Made by a program: the position numbers and the translations under genes. The notes beneath the pieces are model-generated. The model had not been told where the DNA came from, did not search any database, and was given only the letters and a program-made list of their open reading frames with translations. This document shows, one piece after another, positions 55,827 to 64,000 of a DNA stretch of 64,000 bases; position 1 is the stretch's first letter, and each line of letters starts with the position of its first letter. The stretch covers positions 186,001 through 250,000 of the forward strand of contig NZ_BAZS01000001.1 of the NCBI RefSeq assembly GCF_001310895.1, written 5' to 3'. The DNA is from Virgibacillus halodenitrificans JCM 12304 (GTDB lineage Bacteria > Bacillota > Bacilli > Bacillales > Amphibacillaceae).

Positions 55827-56630
55827 TTAATGTATTGATATCTCCTGGTATTCTCCCTGCTTGCGTTGATATGCTGTTGGATTAATTCTCATAAATGAAT
55901 TTAATAGACTATTCATATGATCATTAATTTCAAAGTTAGAGAATAGCAGTTCATTTATAAGGTTTTCTAACTTCGGAGGATTCTTTAATAGTGTGGGAGG
56001 CAAATTACATGCTGAACAAAATTCTTTTATATAGTCAAATTTCTTTCCAGATAACCTATAGATATTTCCAGGCTCAATAATAGCTTTTTCATAAAGAATC
56101 GTTTTTACTTCTAAGGGAATGACTATGGAGCTGCATACTTTTTCTAGCACTGATTTTGCTTCCATTTCAATTGCTTTTTCTCTTATATGCGGAGGAATAC
56201 GTGTATCGAGAATATACTTGTTAATAGTTGAAGTATTAAAATTAGCTTTTCTCGCAAGCTCTCTTTCGGACAAGTTATGGTCTTGTTTTAATCTCATGAC
56301 ATGTTCATTTTTGAAAAGCCAGCTTGTTCCTTTTTCCAAAGGAATACAAATTTTAAGTATATGAATAAGTCGTTCTTCATCGCTTGTACCTGGATAGACA
56401 AGACATGGTACTCGTACCTCTGGTTGAGCTTTCAATAGAGCAGAGTAATAGGTGAAATTCTCAATCAGTATATATTCACCTATAGCCACTTCCTGAACAT
56501 CCAATGGAATTCTATTTTTTCTAGCCCTTTGTGCTTGGACAATCTTTTTTGCTCTCGCCTCATTTCTAATTTCATCGTGGTAATAGGTAACGATATTTCT
56601 TGGACTTATCAGCATTCTCCTAGTTGTCAT
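55827..56630 (-). CDS. ParB-like DNA-binding protein
   Basis: 267 residues. Start at 56630 (second of two adjacent ATGs, behind GAGGTGAGG). The N-terminal third resembles a ParB-type core (EYILIENFTYYSALL, VPCLVYPG). A helix-turn-helix follows near residues 120-150 (LSERELARKANFNTSTINKY). The rest is helical. No ParA or origin is adjacent, so it is probably an accessory or plasmid-derived regulator. Confidence 0.55.
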   Translation of the reverse strand: MTTRRMLISPRNIVTYYHDEIRNEARAKKIVQAQRARKNRIPLDVQEVAIGEYILIENFTYYSALLKAQPEVRVPCLVYPGTSDEERLIHILKICIPLEKGTSWLFKNEHVMRLKQDHNLSERELARKANFNTSTINKYILDTRIPPHIREKAIEMEAKSVLEKVCSSIVIPLEVKTILYEKAIIEPGNIYRLSGKKFDYIKEFCSACNLPPTLLKNPPKLENLINELLFSNFEINDHMNSLLNSFMRINPTAYQRKQGEYQEISIH

Positions 56631-56776
56631 CATCCTCACCTCAATTAAATATATGCGGCGGTCAACTCGTCTCATTCAAATGTAGTTTCCTTTTAATTGG
56701 AAATATTTGTCCTACTTTTCGAAAACCTTAATAAGAATATTACAAGAAGGATTAGGAAAAAAGGAGGGAATTTTAT

Positions 56777-57282
56777 ATAGGTAATTGGAAGTTGGGTTTT
56801 ATGATTTTTGGTATACTTGCAGCTTTGGGTTTTCATGTATGGGCAGATTATTTAACTACACCCATTCAGGGGAAAGATGCCGGTGAGTTATCTTCTGAGA
56901 TGGCTGATAGTATAGGATCATCAATTTTTGCTGTCTTTCTCGAAGCATTTGATAAACCCTATGAACTAAAGGAAAAGTCGTATGATCTAGTGTGGAACTT
57001 GGGTGTACCTTTACTATTACTTCTTGTTGCAACGGCTGTATTCGGTTATGTGTTCTACCATATATGTGTATCGATTTTGCGTGATGAGAATACAAAACTC
57101 ACATATGTATGGAAAGGGGGGGGTTAGCGTTAGCCCTCATTTATGTTTTAGTTAACTCTGCGATAAAAACGCTTGGGATCTTATTCTTAAACTTAGCTGT
57201 CGCAGCTACAGGTGTATTTTTCTTCTTGTTCATTGGCTATTTGCTTATAACTGTCTTTAATAGTGGGGAAAGGGAAGCTTGA
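56777..57282 (+). CDS. Small membrane protein, frameshifted at a G8 tract
   Basis: About 168 residues when joined. The frame from the ATA/TTG region ends in KGGG and stop at a run of eight Gs (57116-57123). Nine Gs would continue into LALALIYVLVNSAIKTLGIL and a further membrane helix ending at 57282. AAGGAGG at 56761 best fits an ATA codon at 56777 (giving IGNWKLGFM); TTG 56792 is the alternative start. Three or four helices; no family recognised. Confidence 0.55.
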
Positions 57283-57318
57283 TGGTAAGTTTGTAGATGT
57301 GCAGTCGGACTTAAAAAG

Positions 57319-57377
57319 AAATCCACTAAGTTATCGTGTGAGAATTATACGGTTGCTTAGTGGATTTCCTTTGTTTT
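57319..57377 (+). terminator. Strong terminator
   Basis: AAATCCACTAAG and CTTAGTGGATTT pair perfectly over 12 bases, followed by CCTTTGTTTT. It closes the membrane-protein gene. Confidence 0.85.
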
Positions 57378-57440
57378 AATGAGCTGTCTTCTAATGGTTG
57401 TAACAATAGATTTCACAATTGGAATTTTCATTAAATTAAT

Positions 57441-57465
57441 TTGGATGCCGTCACTCCCCGAATTA
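57441..57465. repeat. REP-like motif
   Basis: TTGGATGCCGTCACTCC, a shortened variant of the motif at 48106. The remaining gap to 57702 is AT-rich with the inverted repeat at 57580. Confidence 0.5.
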
Positions 57466-57579
57466 ATTAGGGCTTCTCTATTATTGTAGCTCTTTTTAAT
57501 TAATAGAAGATACCAAAATGAAAATATAAGTTGATTTGTAAATTAAAATAATGGAGATATAAGCAACTTAATATAAAGA

Positions 57580-57624
57580 AAATTTTCCTTTTAATTTAAA
57601 ATATAAATATAAATAGGAAAATTT
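57580..57624. promoter_or_regulatory. Inverted repeat, possible RpiR operator
   Basis: AAATTTTCCT (57580-57589) pairs with AGGAAAATTT (57615-57624), centred about 100 bases before the SDR gene. RpiR-type regulators often use GAAA/TTTC-like sites, so the regulator at 63216 is a candidate binder. Confidence 0.45.
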
Positions 57625-57702
57625 CTTAAAAAATGCTTGATTTTTAACTTGTTTAGCATTAAGCTTAATTTAATAAATATTTATCAGAAAGGTGGCAAAA
57701 GT

Positions 57703-58497
57703 ATGAACCCGGAAAAAAATAAGATTACAGATTTTAATATGAACTTTTTCAACTTGAAGGGGAAAGTTGCAATGATTACAGGGGGTAATTCTGGCCTTGG
57801 CCAAGGATTTGCACTTGCGCTTGCAAAAGCTGGAGCGGATATATTTGTGGTAAGTATGGCAGAGGACGATGATCAAACAAAGAAATTAATTGAAGCTGAA
57901 GGGGTTAGGTACCATCTATCGATTGCCGATATTACTAAAGATGGCGTTTGTAAACAACTTGTAGATGAATGTATAGACACCTTTGGGAAAGTCGATATTC
58001 TATTGAATAACGCGGGTATAGGCATAAATGAACCAGACGTTACGAAATTTACTCGTGTTCAATGGGATAAAATGGTATCTATTAACTTGACTGCACCTTT
58101 CGAGTTAGCGAGTGAAGTTGCTAAATATATGATCCCGCAAAAAAGCGGAAAGATTATTAACACTTGCTCTCTATTTTCATTCCTTGGAGGCCAATGGTCT
58201 CCAGCGTATGCTGCAACAAAGCATGGGCTTGCTGGGTTTACGAAAGCTTATTGTGATGAACTAGCACAATTTAATATTCAAGTTAATGGTATTGCTCCAG
58301 GTTATTTTGCTACTGATGTGACAGCTGCGACAAGAGCAAACCCTGAAACAAATCAACGCGTTTTGGATCATATTCCTGCAAATCGATGGGGGAATATTCT
58401 TGACTTAATGGGAACAATTGTATATTTAGCATCGGATGCCTCTAATTATGTAAACGGTACCTTAGTAACCGTGGATGGTGGATATCTAGTTAGATAG
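57703..58497 (+). CDS. SDR-family oxidoreductase (YgcW/KduD-like)
   Basis: 264 residues from ATG 57703 after AAAGGTGG. Cofactor motif TGGNSGLGQG near 27-36, NNAG, and the Tyr-x3-Lys active site in YAATK. Closest in type to gluconate/deoxygluconate dehydrogenases. It is the first gene of the cassette and would oxidise or reduce a sugar acid or polyol; the substrate is not known. Confidence 0.9.
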   Translation: MNPEKNKITDFNMNFFNLKGKVAMITGGNSGLGQGFALALAKAGADIFVVSMAEDDDQTKKLIEAEGVRYHLSIADITKDGVCKQLVDECIDTFGKVDILLNNAGIGINEPDVTKFTRVQWDKMVSINLTAPFELASEVAKYMIPQKSGKIINTCSLFSFLGGQWSPAYAATKHGLAGFTKAYCDELAQFNIQVNGIAPGYFATDVTAATRANPETNQRVLDHIPANRWGNILDLMGTIVYLASDASNYVNGTLVTVDGGYLVR

Positions 58498-58537
58498 ACT
58501 TAAAAATAGAATTTTTAAACAAAGGAGATATAATTTA

Positions 58538-60013
58538 ATGAGCGCACAAACAATTAATGAACTTAAAAAAATTATTTCAGAGGATCAAATAGTAACAGAC
58601 GAAAACCTATTATATGATGCATCTGCGGACCGTTATAAGAAATACGCGAAGGCAAAAAATGTCTTGGACGTTCCCGCACCAATTGCCATTGTTTATCCAT
58701 ATTCGACAGAGGAAGTGAAATCACTTTTAACTTTTTGTAACGAAAATGATATTAATGTTATTCCTCGAAGCGGTAAAACAGCTACAGAGGGCGGTCTTGA
58801 AAATTGGAAAGACACAACAATTGTAGTAGATGGTTCTAAAATGGATAAGGTTCTTAAGATTGACACATACAATATGCAAGCAACCGTACAATCAGGTGTT
58901 AAATTACAAACCTTAGAAGATGAGTTACGTAAATTAGGATATACTACTGGCCACTCTCCACAATCTAAACCAGTAGCGCAAATGGGCGGTTTGGTAGCTA
59001 CAAGAAGTATTGGACAATTTTCTACATTGTACGGAGCGATTGAAGATATGGTTGTCGGTTTAGAATGTGTGTTTCCAGAGGGAGGGATTTCTAAAATTAA
59101 AAATGTCCCTAGGAGGTCGGGTGGCCCTGATATTCGCCACATTGCAATCGGTAACGAAGGATCTTTATGTTATATCACAGAAGTAACTGTAAAAATATTT
59201 AAGTTTTATCCAGAAAATAACACATTTCATGGATACTTGGTTGAAGATATGGAATCTGGGTTGGAAATGTTAAGAGAAGTAATTATAAACGGATTTAGAC
59301 CGTCTGTTGCTCGGTTGTATTCAGAGGAAGATGCAAGACAACATTTCAGTCATTTTTATAAGAATAAATGTGTCTTAATCTTTATGGCAGAAGGACCTGA
59401 AGGAATTGTAAAGGCAACAAACGAAGCTATTAATCAAGCTGTTGAAAAGTTTCATTCACATGTAGTAGAAAAAGTGGATCCTGAATTAATAGAAACATGG
59501 TTTAATAATTTAAATTGGGAACAGAGCAGAATTGACGAAGAAATAAAAGATATGGTTGATAGCAATTCTCATGATGGTTTTACCACAGAAGTTTCTGCTG
59601 ATTGGGAGAATATAATTAAAATTTATAACAATGTAATGTATCGGATTAAAAATGAGTTTGAGAGAGTGGATGATTTAACAATGTTGGGAGGGCATTCTTC
59701 ACATAGCTATCTCAACGGTACAAATATGTACTTTGTATATAACTATAAGATTGATTGTGCTCCAGAAGATGAAATGCTAATTTATCATCATCCAATTCAT
59801 GAAATTATCATTGAAGAAACTCTGAAATTGGGTGGATCCATGTGTCATCACCATGGTATTGGAAAATATCGTTCAGAGTGGACGAAAGAGGAGCATGGCT
59901 CTGCTTATTATATGCTAGAAAAATTAAAAGAAGCCTTTGATCCAAATGGTATTATGAATCATGGAACAATCTTCCCGAAAGAAGTTGAAATTAAAAAATA
60001 TATCAGACCATAA
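58538..60013 (+). CDS. FAD-linked oxidase (YgcU-like)
   Basis: 491 residues, RBS AAAGGAGATA. FAD_binding_4 domain in the first 230 residues (IAIVYPYSTEEVKSLLTFC, then the pyrophosphate loop region and GNEGSLCYITEVTVKI), followed by a C-terminal substrate domain with HHHGIGKYR near the end. Resembles alkyl-DHAP synthase and D-lactate dehydrogenase types. It follows the SDR gene by 40 bases. Confidence 0.9.
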   Translation: MSAQTINELKKIISEDQIVTDENLLYDASADRYKKYAKAKNVLDVPAPIAIVYPYSTEEVKSLLTFCNENDINVIPRSGKTATEGGLENWKDTTIVVDGSKMDKVLKIDTYNMQATVQSGVKLQTLEDELRKLGYTTGHSPQSKPVAQMGGLVATRSIGQFSTLYGAIEDMVVGLECVFPEGGISKIKNVPRRSGGPDIRHIAIGNEGSLCYITEVTVKIFKFYPENNTFHGYLVEDMESGLEMLREVIINGFRPSVARLYSEEDARQHFSHFYKNKCVLIFMAEGPEGIVKATNEAINQAVEKFHSHVVEKVDPELIETWFNNLNWEQSRIDEEIKDMVDSNSHDGFTTEVSADWENIIKIYNNVMYRIKNEFERVDDLTMLGGHSSHSYLNGTNMYFVYNYKIDCAPEDEMLIYHHPIHEIIIEETLKLGGSMCHHHGIGKYRSEWTKEEHGSAYYMLEKLKEAFDPNGIMNHGTIFPKEVEIKKYIRP

Positions 60014-60075
60014 AAAAAGAGTAAACGATCTAGACTTGTTCTATATTTAAATACGAAAGATCATCTGTAAAATAG

Positions 60076-60119
60076 CTATCTTTATCTATTCTATTTGCAA
60101 GATAGTGGCATCTTTTTTT
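60076..60119 (+). terminator. Possible terminator or attenuator
   Basis: CTATCTT pairs with AAGATAG, followed 7 bases later by a run of Ts. A longer CCTTGGT/ACCAAGG pair (60129-60182) follows, so the FAD gene and kinase gene may be separated by an attenuator. Confidence 0.4.
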
Positions 60120-60223
60120 AAAAGTCCTCCTTGGTTTACTGCATAATGACAAGCTTCAACTTGAAATCCATTTTCACCAAGGGGGATATTATTTCCAATA
60201 GAAAAGCGAAAGGCATGATATTT

Positions 60224-61660
60224 ATGAAATATGAAAGGTATGTTATGGGAATTGACAATGGCTCTCAAAGTACAAAAGTAGTTCTATTTGACATAGAAGG
60301 CAATGAAGTTGCTTTTGGTTCATGTCCATTGCGAGATCCGTTAACTCCCGAACCTGGAGTGGTTGTTCACCCAGATGATGACTTATGGGTAAGTGTATAT
60401 AATGCGGTGGAAGATTGTCTAAGTAATTTTAAAGGTAATCGACAAGCAATAGAAGGAATTGGATTGTGTACTATTCGTTGTTGCCGCGTTTTACTTAAAC
60501 AAGATGGACATCTGGCCTATCCGGTAATTAGTTGGATGGATACTAGATTGTCTAAACCTTATAAACACGAAGACGATCAAGTAAAGTATGTAACTACAAC
60601 CTCTGGTTATTTAGGTTTTAGAATGACTGGGGAATTTACAGACACAGCTGGAAACTATGAAGTAAATTGGCCATTAGATTGGGAAACGTTAGACTGGTCG
60701 AAAGATGATACCGTTATGGAAGCGAATGGATTGAGAAGGGAAATGCTTTTTAACCTAGTAAAACCTGGTGAAAAGTTAGGTGCCATTCGTAGCGAGCTTG
60801 CCCAACAGCTTGGGCTGAAGGAAGGTATTCCAGTAGTTGCTACCTCAAATGATAAAGCTGTTGAAGTATTAGGTTCCGGTATTAAAGACAAACATTCAAG
60901 CATGATTTCTTTGGGTACATTAATTTCCTCTATGATTATAAGAGATGATTACTTTGAAAACGCTGACAAATTTTTCCCGACTCTTGCAGCAATCCCTTTT
61001 AAATATGTGTATGAATCCTCCGGGATCAGACGGGGGATGTGGACAGTCAGTTGGTTTAAGAAACTGATTGGGGAAGAATTAGTGACGAATGCATCCAGTT
61101 TAGAGCTTTCAGAGGAAGAATTTTTAAATAGGAAAGCAGAAGAAGTTCCTGTAGGTAGTGAGGGCCTAATAACAATCTTGGATTGGTTAGCCAGTCCTAG
61201 TACGCCTTATCGAAAAGGTCTCATGATTGGCTTTGATAATAGGCACACGAGGTATCATATTTACCGATCCATCTTAGAGGCAATCGCATTTAATATTAAA
61301 AATAATATTGATGATATGTTATATGAAGTTAATACGGAAATAAAGCACATCGTGGTGACCGGTGGTGGATCCAAAAGTGATGTTTTAATGCAAATTTTGT
61401 CAGATGTATTCGGGTTACCAGTGCTCAGGCGTAAGGGAAGTAGCAGTGCGTGTTTAGGTGCTGCTATTAGTGTATGTAATCACCTGAATATTTACGAAGA
61501 TTTCTCAGAGGCCATTGATCGAATGGTAAAAACTGATGTTACTTTTGAGCCAGATGAAACTAACCACGCTTTTTATAAAGAGGTGAATAATACAGTTGTG
61601 AAACATGTAAGGACACACACGGATAAGATCTTAAAGCTTTCTTATCCTATATTCCAATAA
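60224..61660 (+). CDS. FGGY-family carbohydrate kinase (YgcE-like)
   Basis: 478 residues from ATG 60224, placed 10 bases after AAAGG; earlier in-frame ATGs lack a site. N-terminal phosphate motif GIDNGSQSTKVVLFD; C-terminal VVTGGGSKSDVLMQILSDVF. Phosphorylates a sugar or sugar alcohol of the xylulose or glycerol type. Its place after the SDR and FAD genes fits the E. coli ygc locus. Confidence 0.9.
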   Translation: MKYERYVMGIDNGSQSTKVVLFDIEGNEVAFGSCPLRDPLTPEPGVVVHPDDDLWVSVYNAVEDCLSNFKGNRQAIEGIGLCTIRCCRVLLKQDGHLAYPVISWMDTRLSKPYKHEDDQVKYVTTTSGYLGFRMTGEFTDTAGNYEVNWPLDWETLDWSKDDTVMEANGLRREMLFNLVKPGEKLGAIRSELAQQLGLKEGIPVVATSNDKAVEVLGSGIKDKHSSMISLGTLISSMIIRDDYFENADKFFPTLAAIPFKYVYESSGIRRGMWTVSWFKKLIGEELVTNASSLELSEEEFLNRKAEEVPVGSEGLITILDWLASPSTPYRKGLMIGFDNRHTRYHIYRSILEAIAFNIKNNIDDMLYEVNTEIKHIVVTGGGSKSDVLMQILSDVFGLPVLRRKGSSSACLGAAISVCNHLNIYEDFSEAIDRMVKTDVTFEPDETNHAFYKEVNNTVVKHVRTHTDKILKLSYPIFQ

Positions 61661-61676
61661 GAAGAGGGTGATGTTT

Positions 61677-62984
61677 GTGCAATCAAATAATCTAAAACGG
61701 TACTTTCAATTTTCGCTCATTGTTTTAGCAGGTGGTGCTATATTTCCACTCATTTATTTAAGGACAAATTACCAGGAGACCATTTTGGAAGTATATGGAC
61801 TTAGTCTTTCTGACTTAAATCTTATTTTATCCGCTTTGGGTATTGCGTATGTAATTGGGTATTTTCCAAGTGGGTGGATGGCTGACCGATTCTCGGCGAA
61901 GAAGTTGTTATCAATTTCGCTTCTTGCAGTTGGTTTGGCGGGAATTTGGTTTGCGCAGGTACCAAGCTATCCATTCATCATCGTCATTTTTATCATTTGG
62001 GGTATATTTTCCGTTTTAACGTTTTGGTCGGCACATTTGAAGTTGGTTAAATTAATTTCAAAGAAAGAAGAAGAAGGAAGATTTTTCGGTATTTTGGACG
62101 GTGGTAAGGGCGTGATAGAAGCGGTCCTTGCCAGTATTGCTGTAGCAATATTCTCTGCAGTACTAGGGGCAAGTAATGCTGTGGCCGATAAGCAAGATGC
62201 GCTGGTGTCGGTGATTTATATGTATTCTGGTGTATTAATTTTAGTTTCAATATTAATCATGCTATTTGTAAAAGTTGATGATCCTGCCACGGAAAAAATA
62301 GAGATGAAAGAACAGGCGCTGGATAAGAAAAAGTCACAAGTCAGCTTAAATGCTTTTAAAAAGGTATTTACCAATAAATTTGTATTATTGCTTGGCGGTA
62401 TAATATTCATGTCTTATATTGTTGCATGGACTGTTTATTACGTAGGGGGGTTCTTGCAAACTAATATTGGTGTAACCGCTTCTACAGTTGGAACTATTAC
62501 TGTAGCGATGTTGTGGATGCGACCTATCGGTGGAATTGCCGGTGGCTATTTAGGAGATAAATTTGGTAAAAGCCTTATTCTTGCCATTTCTTTGGTGCTT
62601 GCTACAATTGTATTAATTGTTATTGCTGTACTACCAGCGGGGCTGCCGCATATTTACTTTAACGGATTGGTTATTTTAATTGGATTATCGGTATACTCTA
62701 TTCGAGGATTATATTGGTCGTTATTGGGTGATTGTGAGATAGATGAAGAAGTACTTGGACTTTCAATTGGTTTAGTATCATTTATAGGATATCTACCGGA
62801 TATTGTATTGCCTCTGGTTGTAAGTGGATTAATGACTTCATTTGGAGATACGGGGGGATACAATGCTTACTTCATATTTAGTGCAGCAGCAGGAGTTATT
62901 GCTATTATCCTAACGGTGGTTTTTGGTAGTATTGTCAAAAAAAATAAAGCAGTTTCTCAAACTAGTGACGTCATTTCCCAGTAA
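61677..62984 (+). CDS. MFS transporter (YqcE/YihN-like)
   Basis: 435 residues from GTG 61677, which has normal spacing from GAGGG; ATG 61671 is too close. Twelve helices, MFS motif A-like SGWMADRFSAKKLLS, and a central cytoplasmic loop (residues about 195-225). It would import the substrate used by this cassette. Confidence 0.88.
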   Translation: MQSNNLKRYFQFSLIVLAGGAIFPLIYLRTNYQETILEVYGLSLSDLNLILSALGIAYVIGYFPSGWMADRFSAKKLLSISLLAVGLAGIWFAQVPSYPFIIVIFIIWGIFSVLTFWSAHLKLVKLISKKEEEGRFFGILDGGKGVIEAVLASIAVAIFSAVLGASNAVADKQDALVSVIYMYSGVLILVSILIMLFVKVDDPATEKIEMKEQALDKKKSQVSLNAFKKVFTNKFVLLLGGIIFMSYIVAWTVYYVGGFLQTNIGVTASTVGTITVAMLWMRPIGGIAGGYLGDKFGKSLILAISLVLATIVLIVIAVLPAGLPHIYFNGLVILIGLSVYSIRGLYWSLLGDCEIDEEVLGLSIGLVSFIGYLPDIVLPLVVSGLMTSFGDTGGYNAYFIFSAAAGVIAIILTVVFGSIVKKNKAVSQTSDVISQ

Positions 62985-63007
62985 TAATGTATAAACTCAG
63001 TTTAGCA

Positions 63008-63057
63008 GACAATCAGTTCTTAGCTAATAATTAGTTGAGTGTTGATTGTCTTTTTTA
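63008..63057 (+). terminator. Terminator after the MFS gene
   Basis: GACAATCA pairs with TGATTGTC, followed by six Ts. It ends the catabolic operon before the regulator gene. Confidence 0.8.
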
Positions 63058-63215
63058 GTTTAGCTACCTACTATTGATGAGAAGTTTACTTTGATCAAAC
63101 CAGAAAGTAATCCGCGATAAATGTGCCATATATGAATTATTTAAATTTGATATAGGATGTGTTATTCTTTCTATAAAAGATGTCTGAAAAAACATAAAAG
63201 GATAAGGGAAAATAA

Positions 63216-63950
63216 ATGTTAAAATTGAGCCTAGATAATTTAACGGATTTGGAGAAAAAAATGCACGCTATATTGACTGAAACTGTTGCCCAAAAGGAAA
63301 AATTAAATATTGTCGAGGGTGCAGAACTGTGTAATGTCTCTCCCTCTAAGGTTTCAAAATTTGTTCGAAAACTTGGGTTTGAGAACTTTAAACAGTACAA
63401 ATTATATTTTAGCGGGCAGCAGTCCGAAATAAAAATACGAAAAAAATCAAGTGAAATTGAAAGGTTGTTGCACTTTTTAGAGAATTTTGATGCAACAGTT
63501 GTTGATAACTTTGTGAGTGTATTTAAGAAATTTAATAAAATAATTATATTTGGCTTAGGACCTTCTTATATAAGTGGGGAGTATTTTGCTTACAAGCTCA
63601 CCACTTTAACAGATAAAAATGTATTTGTGACTCAAAATGAAGATTATGCTCAAAGACTAGCAGATGAAGAAACTCTGCTTATCGTTTTTTCAGTAACAGG
63701 GAAATTCTCATCTTTTGAAAATTTATTTCTATCTACAAAGAGTAAAGGTGTAGAGATCATGTTAATACTGGAAGAGCAAATAGACACTCGTGACTCTAAC
63801 GCAGACTATATTTTTTATTTATCTAAGTTTGCTCAAAGTGATGATTTATTGGCATTTGAAAAAACGAGGACTGTATTTTTTATTTTTATAGAGGAAATAA
63901 TTTCAAGATTAAAAAGTTTACAAGAACCAATAGATGAAAAAGATGAATAA
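63216..63950 (+). CDS. RpiR-family transcriptional regulator
   Basis: 244 residues. N-terminal HTH_6 domain (residues 1-75, with NVSPSKVSKFVRKLGFENFK) and a SIS sugar-phosphate-binding domain (IIIFGLGPSYISGEYFAYKL). RBS AAGGGAAAA. The regulator likely senses a phosphorylated intermediate of the cassette and controls it. No other RpiR gene is seen. Confidence 0.9.
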   Translation: MLKLSLDNLTDLEKKMHAILTETVAQKEKLNIVEGAELCNVSPSKVSKFVRKLGFENFKQYKLYFSGQQSEIKIRKKSSEIERLLHFLENFDATVVDNFVSVFKKFNKIIIFGLGPSYISGEYFAYKLTTLTDKNVFVTQNEDYAQRLADEETLLIVFSVTGKFSSFENLFLSTKSKGVEIMLILEEQIDTRDSNADYIFYLSKFAQSDDLLAFEKTRTVFFIFIEEIISRLKSLQEPIDEKDE

Positions 63951-63956
63951 TAGTGT

Positions 63957-63973
63957 GGGGTGCTAGTCACCCC
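63957..63973 (+). terminator. Short hairpin after the RpiR gene
   Basis: GGGGTG pairs with CACCCC around five bases, followed by CCTTTCCT. Weak terminator or REP-like hairpin. Confidence 0.45.
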
Positions 63974-64000
63974 CTTTCCTAGCTTAGCTACCTTCCCGTT

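Noticed and set aside
57703-62984. Sulfoquinovose (yih-type) degradation cassette
   Set aside because: The MFS resembles YihN, but the aldolase, isomerase and sulfoquinovosidase of that pathway are missing.

Overview
The window looks like chromosomal DNA of a low-GC Bacillota, most likely Bacillaceae near Oceanobacillus/Virgibacillus. The signs are strong AGGAGG-type ribosome binding sites with many TTG and GTG starts, CcpA cre sites, a WalR-type box beside a LysM-NlpC/P60 autolysin, and YwqC/D/E-like capsule regulators. That placement is inferred from gene content, not from a database match. No rRNA, tRNA or CRISPR array was seen.

Layout. (1) 1-8.3 kb: sugar uptake and catabolism. The 3' end of an AraC/YesN-type regulator precedes a CUT1 sugar ABC transporter (lipoprotein, two permeases, no ATPase), a ROK sugar kinase and ManA; a Na+/solute symporter follows. 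The layout suggests mannose or manno-oligosaccharide use. (2) 8.4-11.8 kb: an EamA transporter and a ROK repressor, separated by unusual tandem arrays. (3) 11.8-21.3 kb: a ROK regulator divergent from a secreted PIG-L deacetylase, then an iron/polyamine-type ABC importer and an ArgH-like lyase broken by a frameshift. Matching palindromes sit in front of both divergent genes. (4) 21.7-24.7 kb: a small coiled-coil protein, a NERD protein and a LysM endopeptidase. (5) 25.2-47.8 kb: a large, AT-rich capsule/exopolysaccharide locus. It holds the Wzz/tyrosine kinase pair, two PHP phosphatases, two LuxR-type regulators and GalU. It also holds a complete set for a bacillosamine-type sugar (EpsC/PglF, PglE, PglC, PglD), the CapE-F-G set for UDP-L-FucNAc, three glycosyltransferases, Wzy, Wzx and Ugd. 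(6) 47.9-57.4 kb: a mobile and decayed zone with an IS110 remnant, an 895-bp tandem duplication carrying a sigma factor, ComM, a REP-associated (Y1/HUH) transposase, REP-like sequences, a RelE-like/XRE toxin-antitoxin pair, formamidase and a ParB-like protein. (7) 57.5-64 kb: an SDR, FAD oxidase, FGGY kinase, MFS and RpiR cassette that resembles the uncharacterised ygcW-ygcU-ygcE-yqcE genes of E. coli.

The most unusual feature is a set of intergenic arrays in the 2-27 kb part. Five arrays and one remnant repeat a TCTCAWATG core (or its complement) every 20 or 21 bases, with CATATG-type and CAAATG-type cores largely alternating. A second family (GTCGCGGTAC alternating with GTCTCG) has exactly the same 21-base period and abuts one of them. 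A third family has an exact 52-base period and carries inverted TGGACA/TGTCCA motifs. All periods are close to whole turns of B-DNA, and the arrays mark gene boundaries. They are absent from the capsule and ygc-like regions.

Six genes carry frameshifts, mostly single missing bases and two of them in C6 or G8 tracts. The read data must decide between phase variation, decay and sequencing error.
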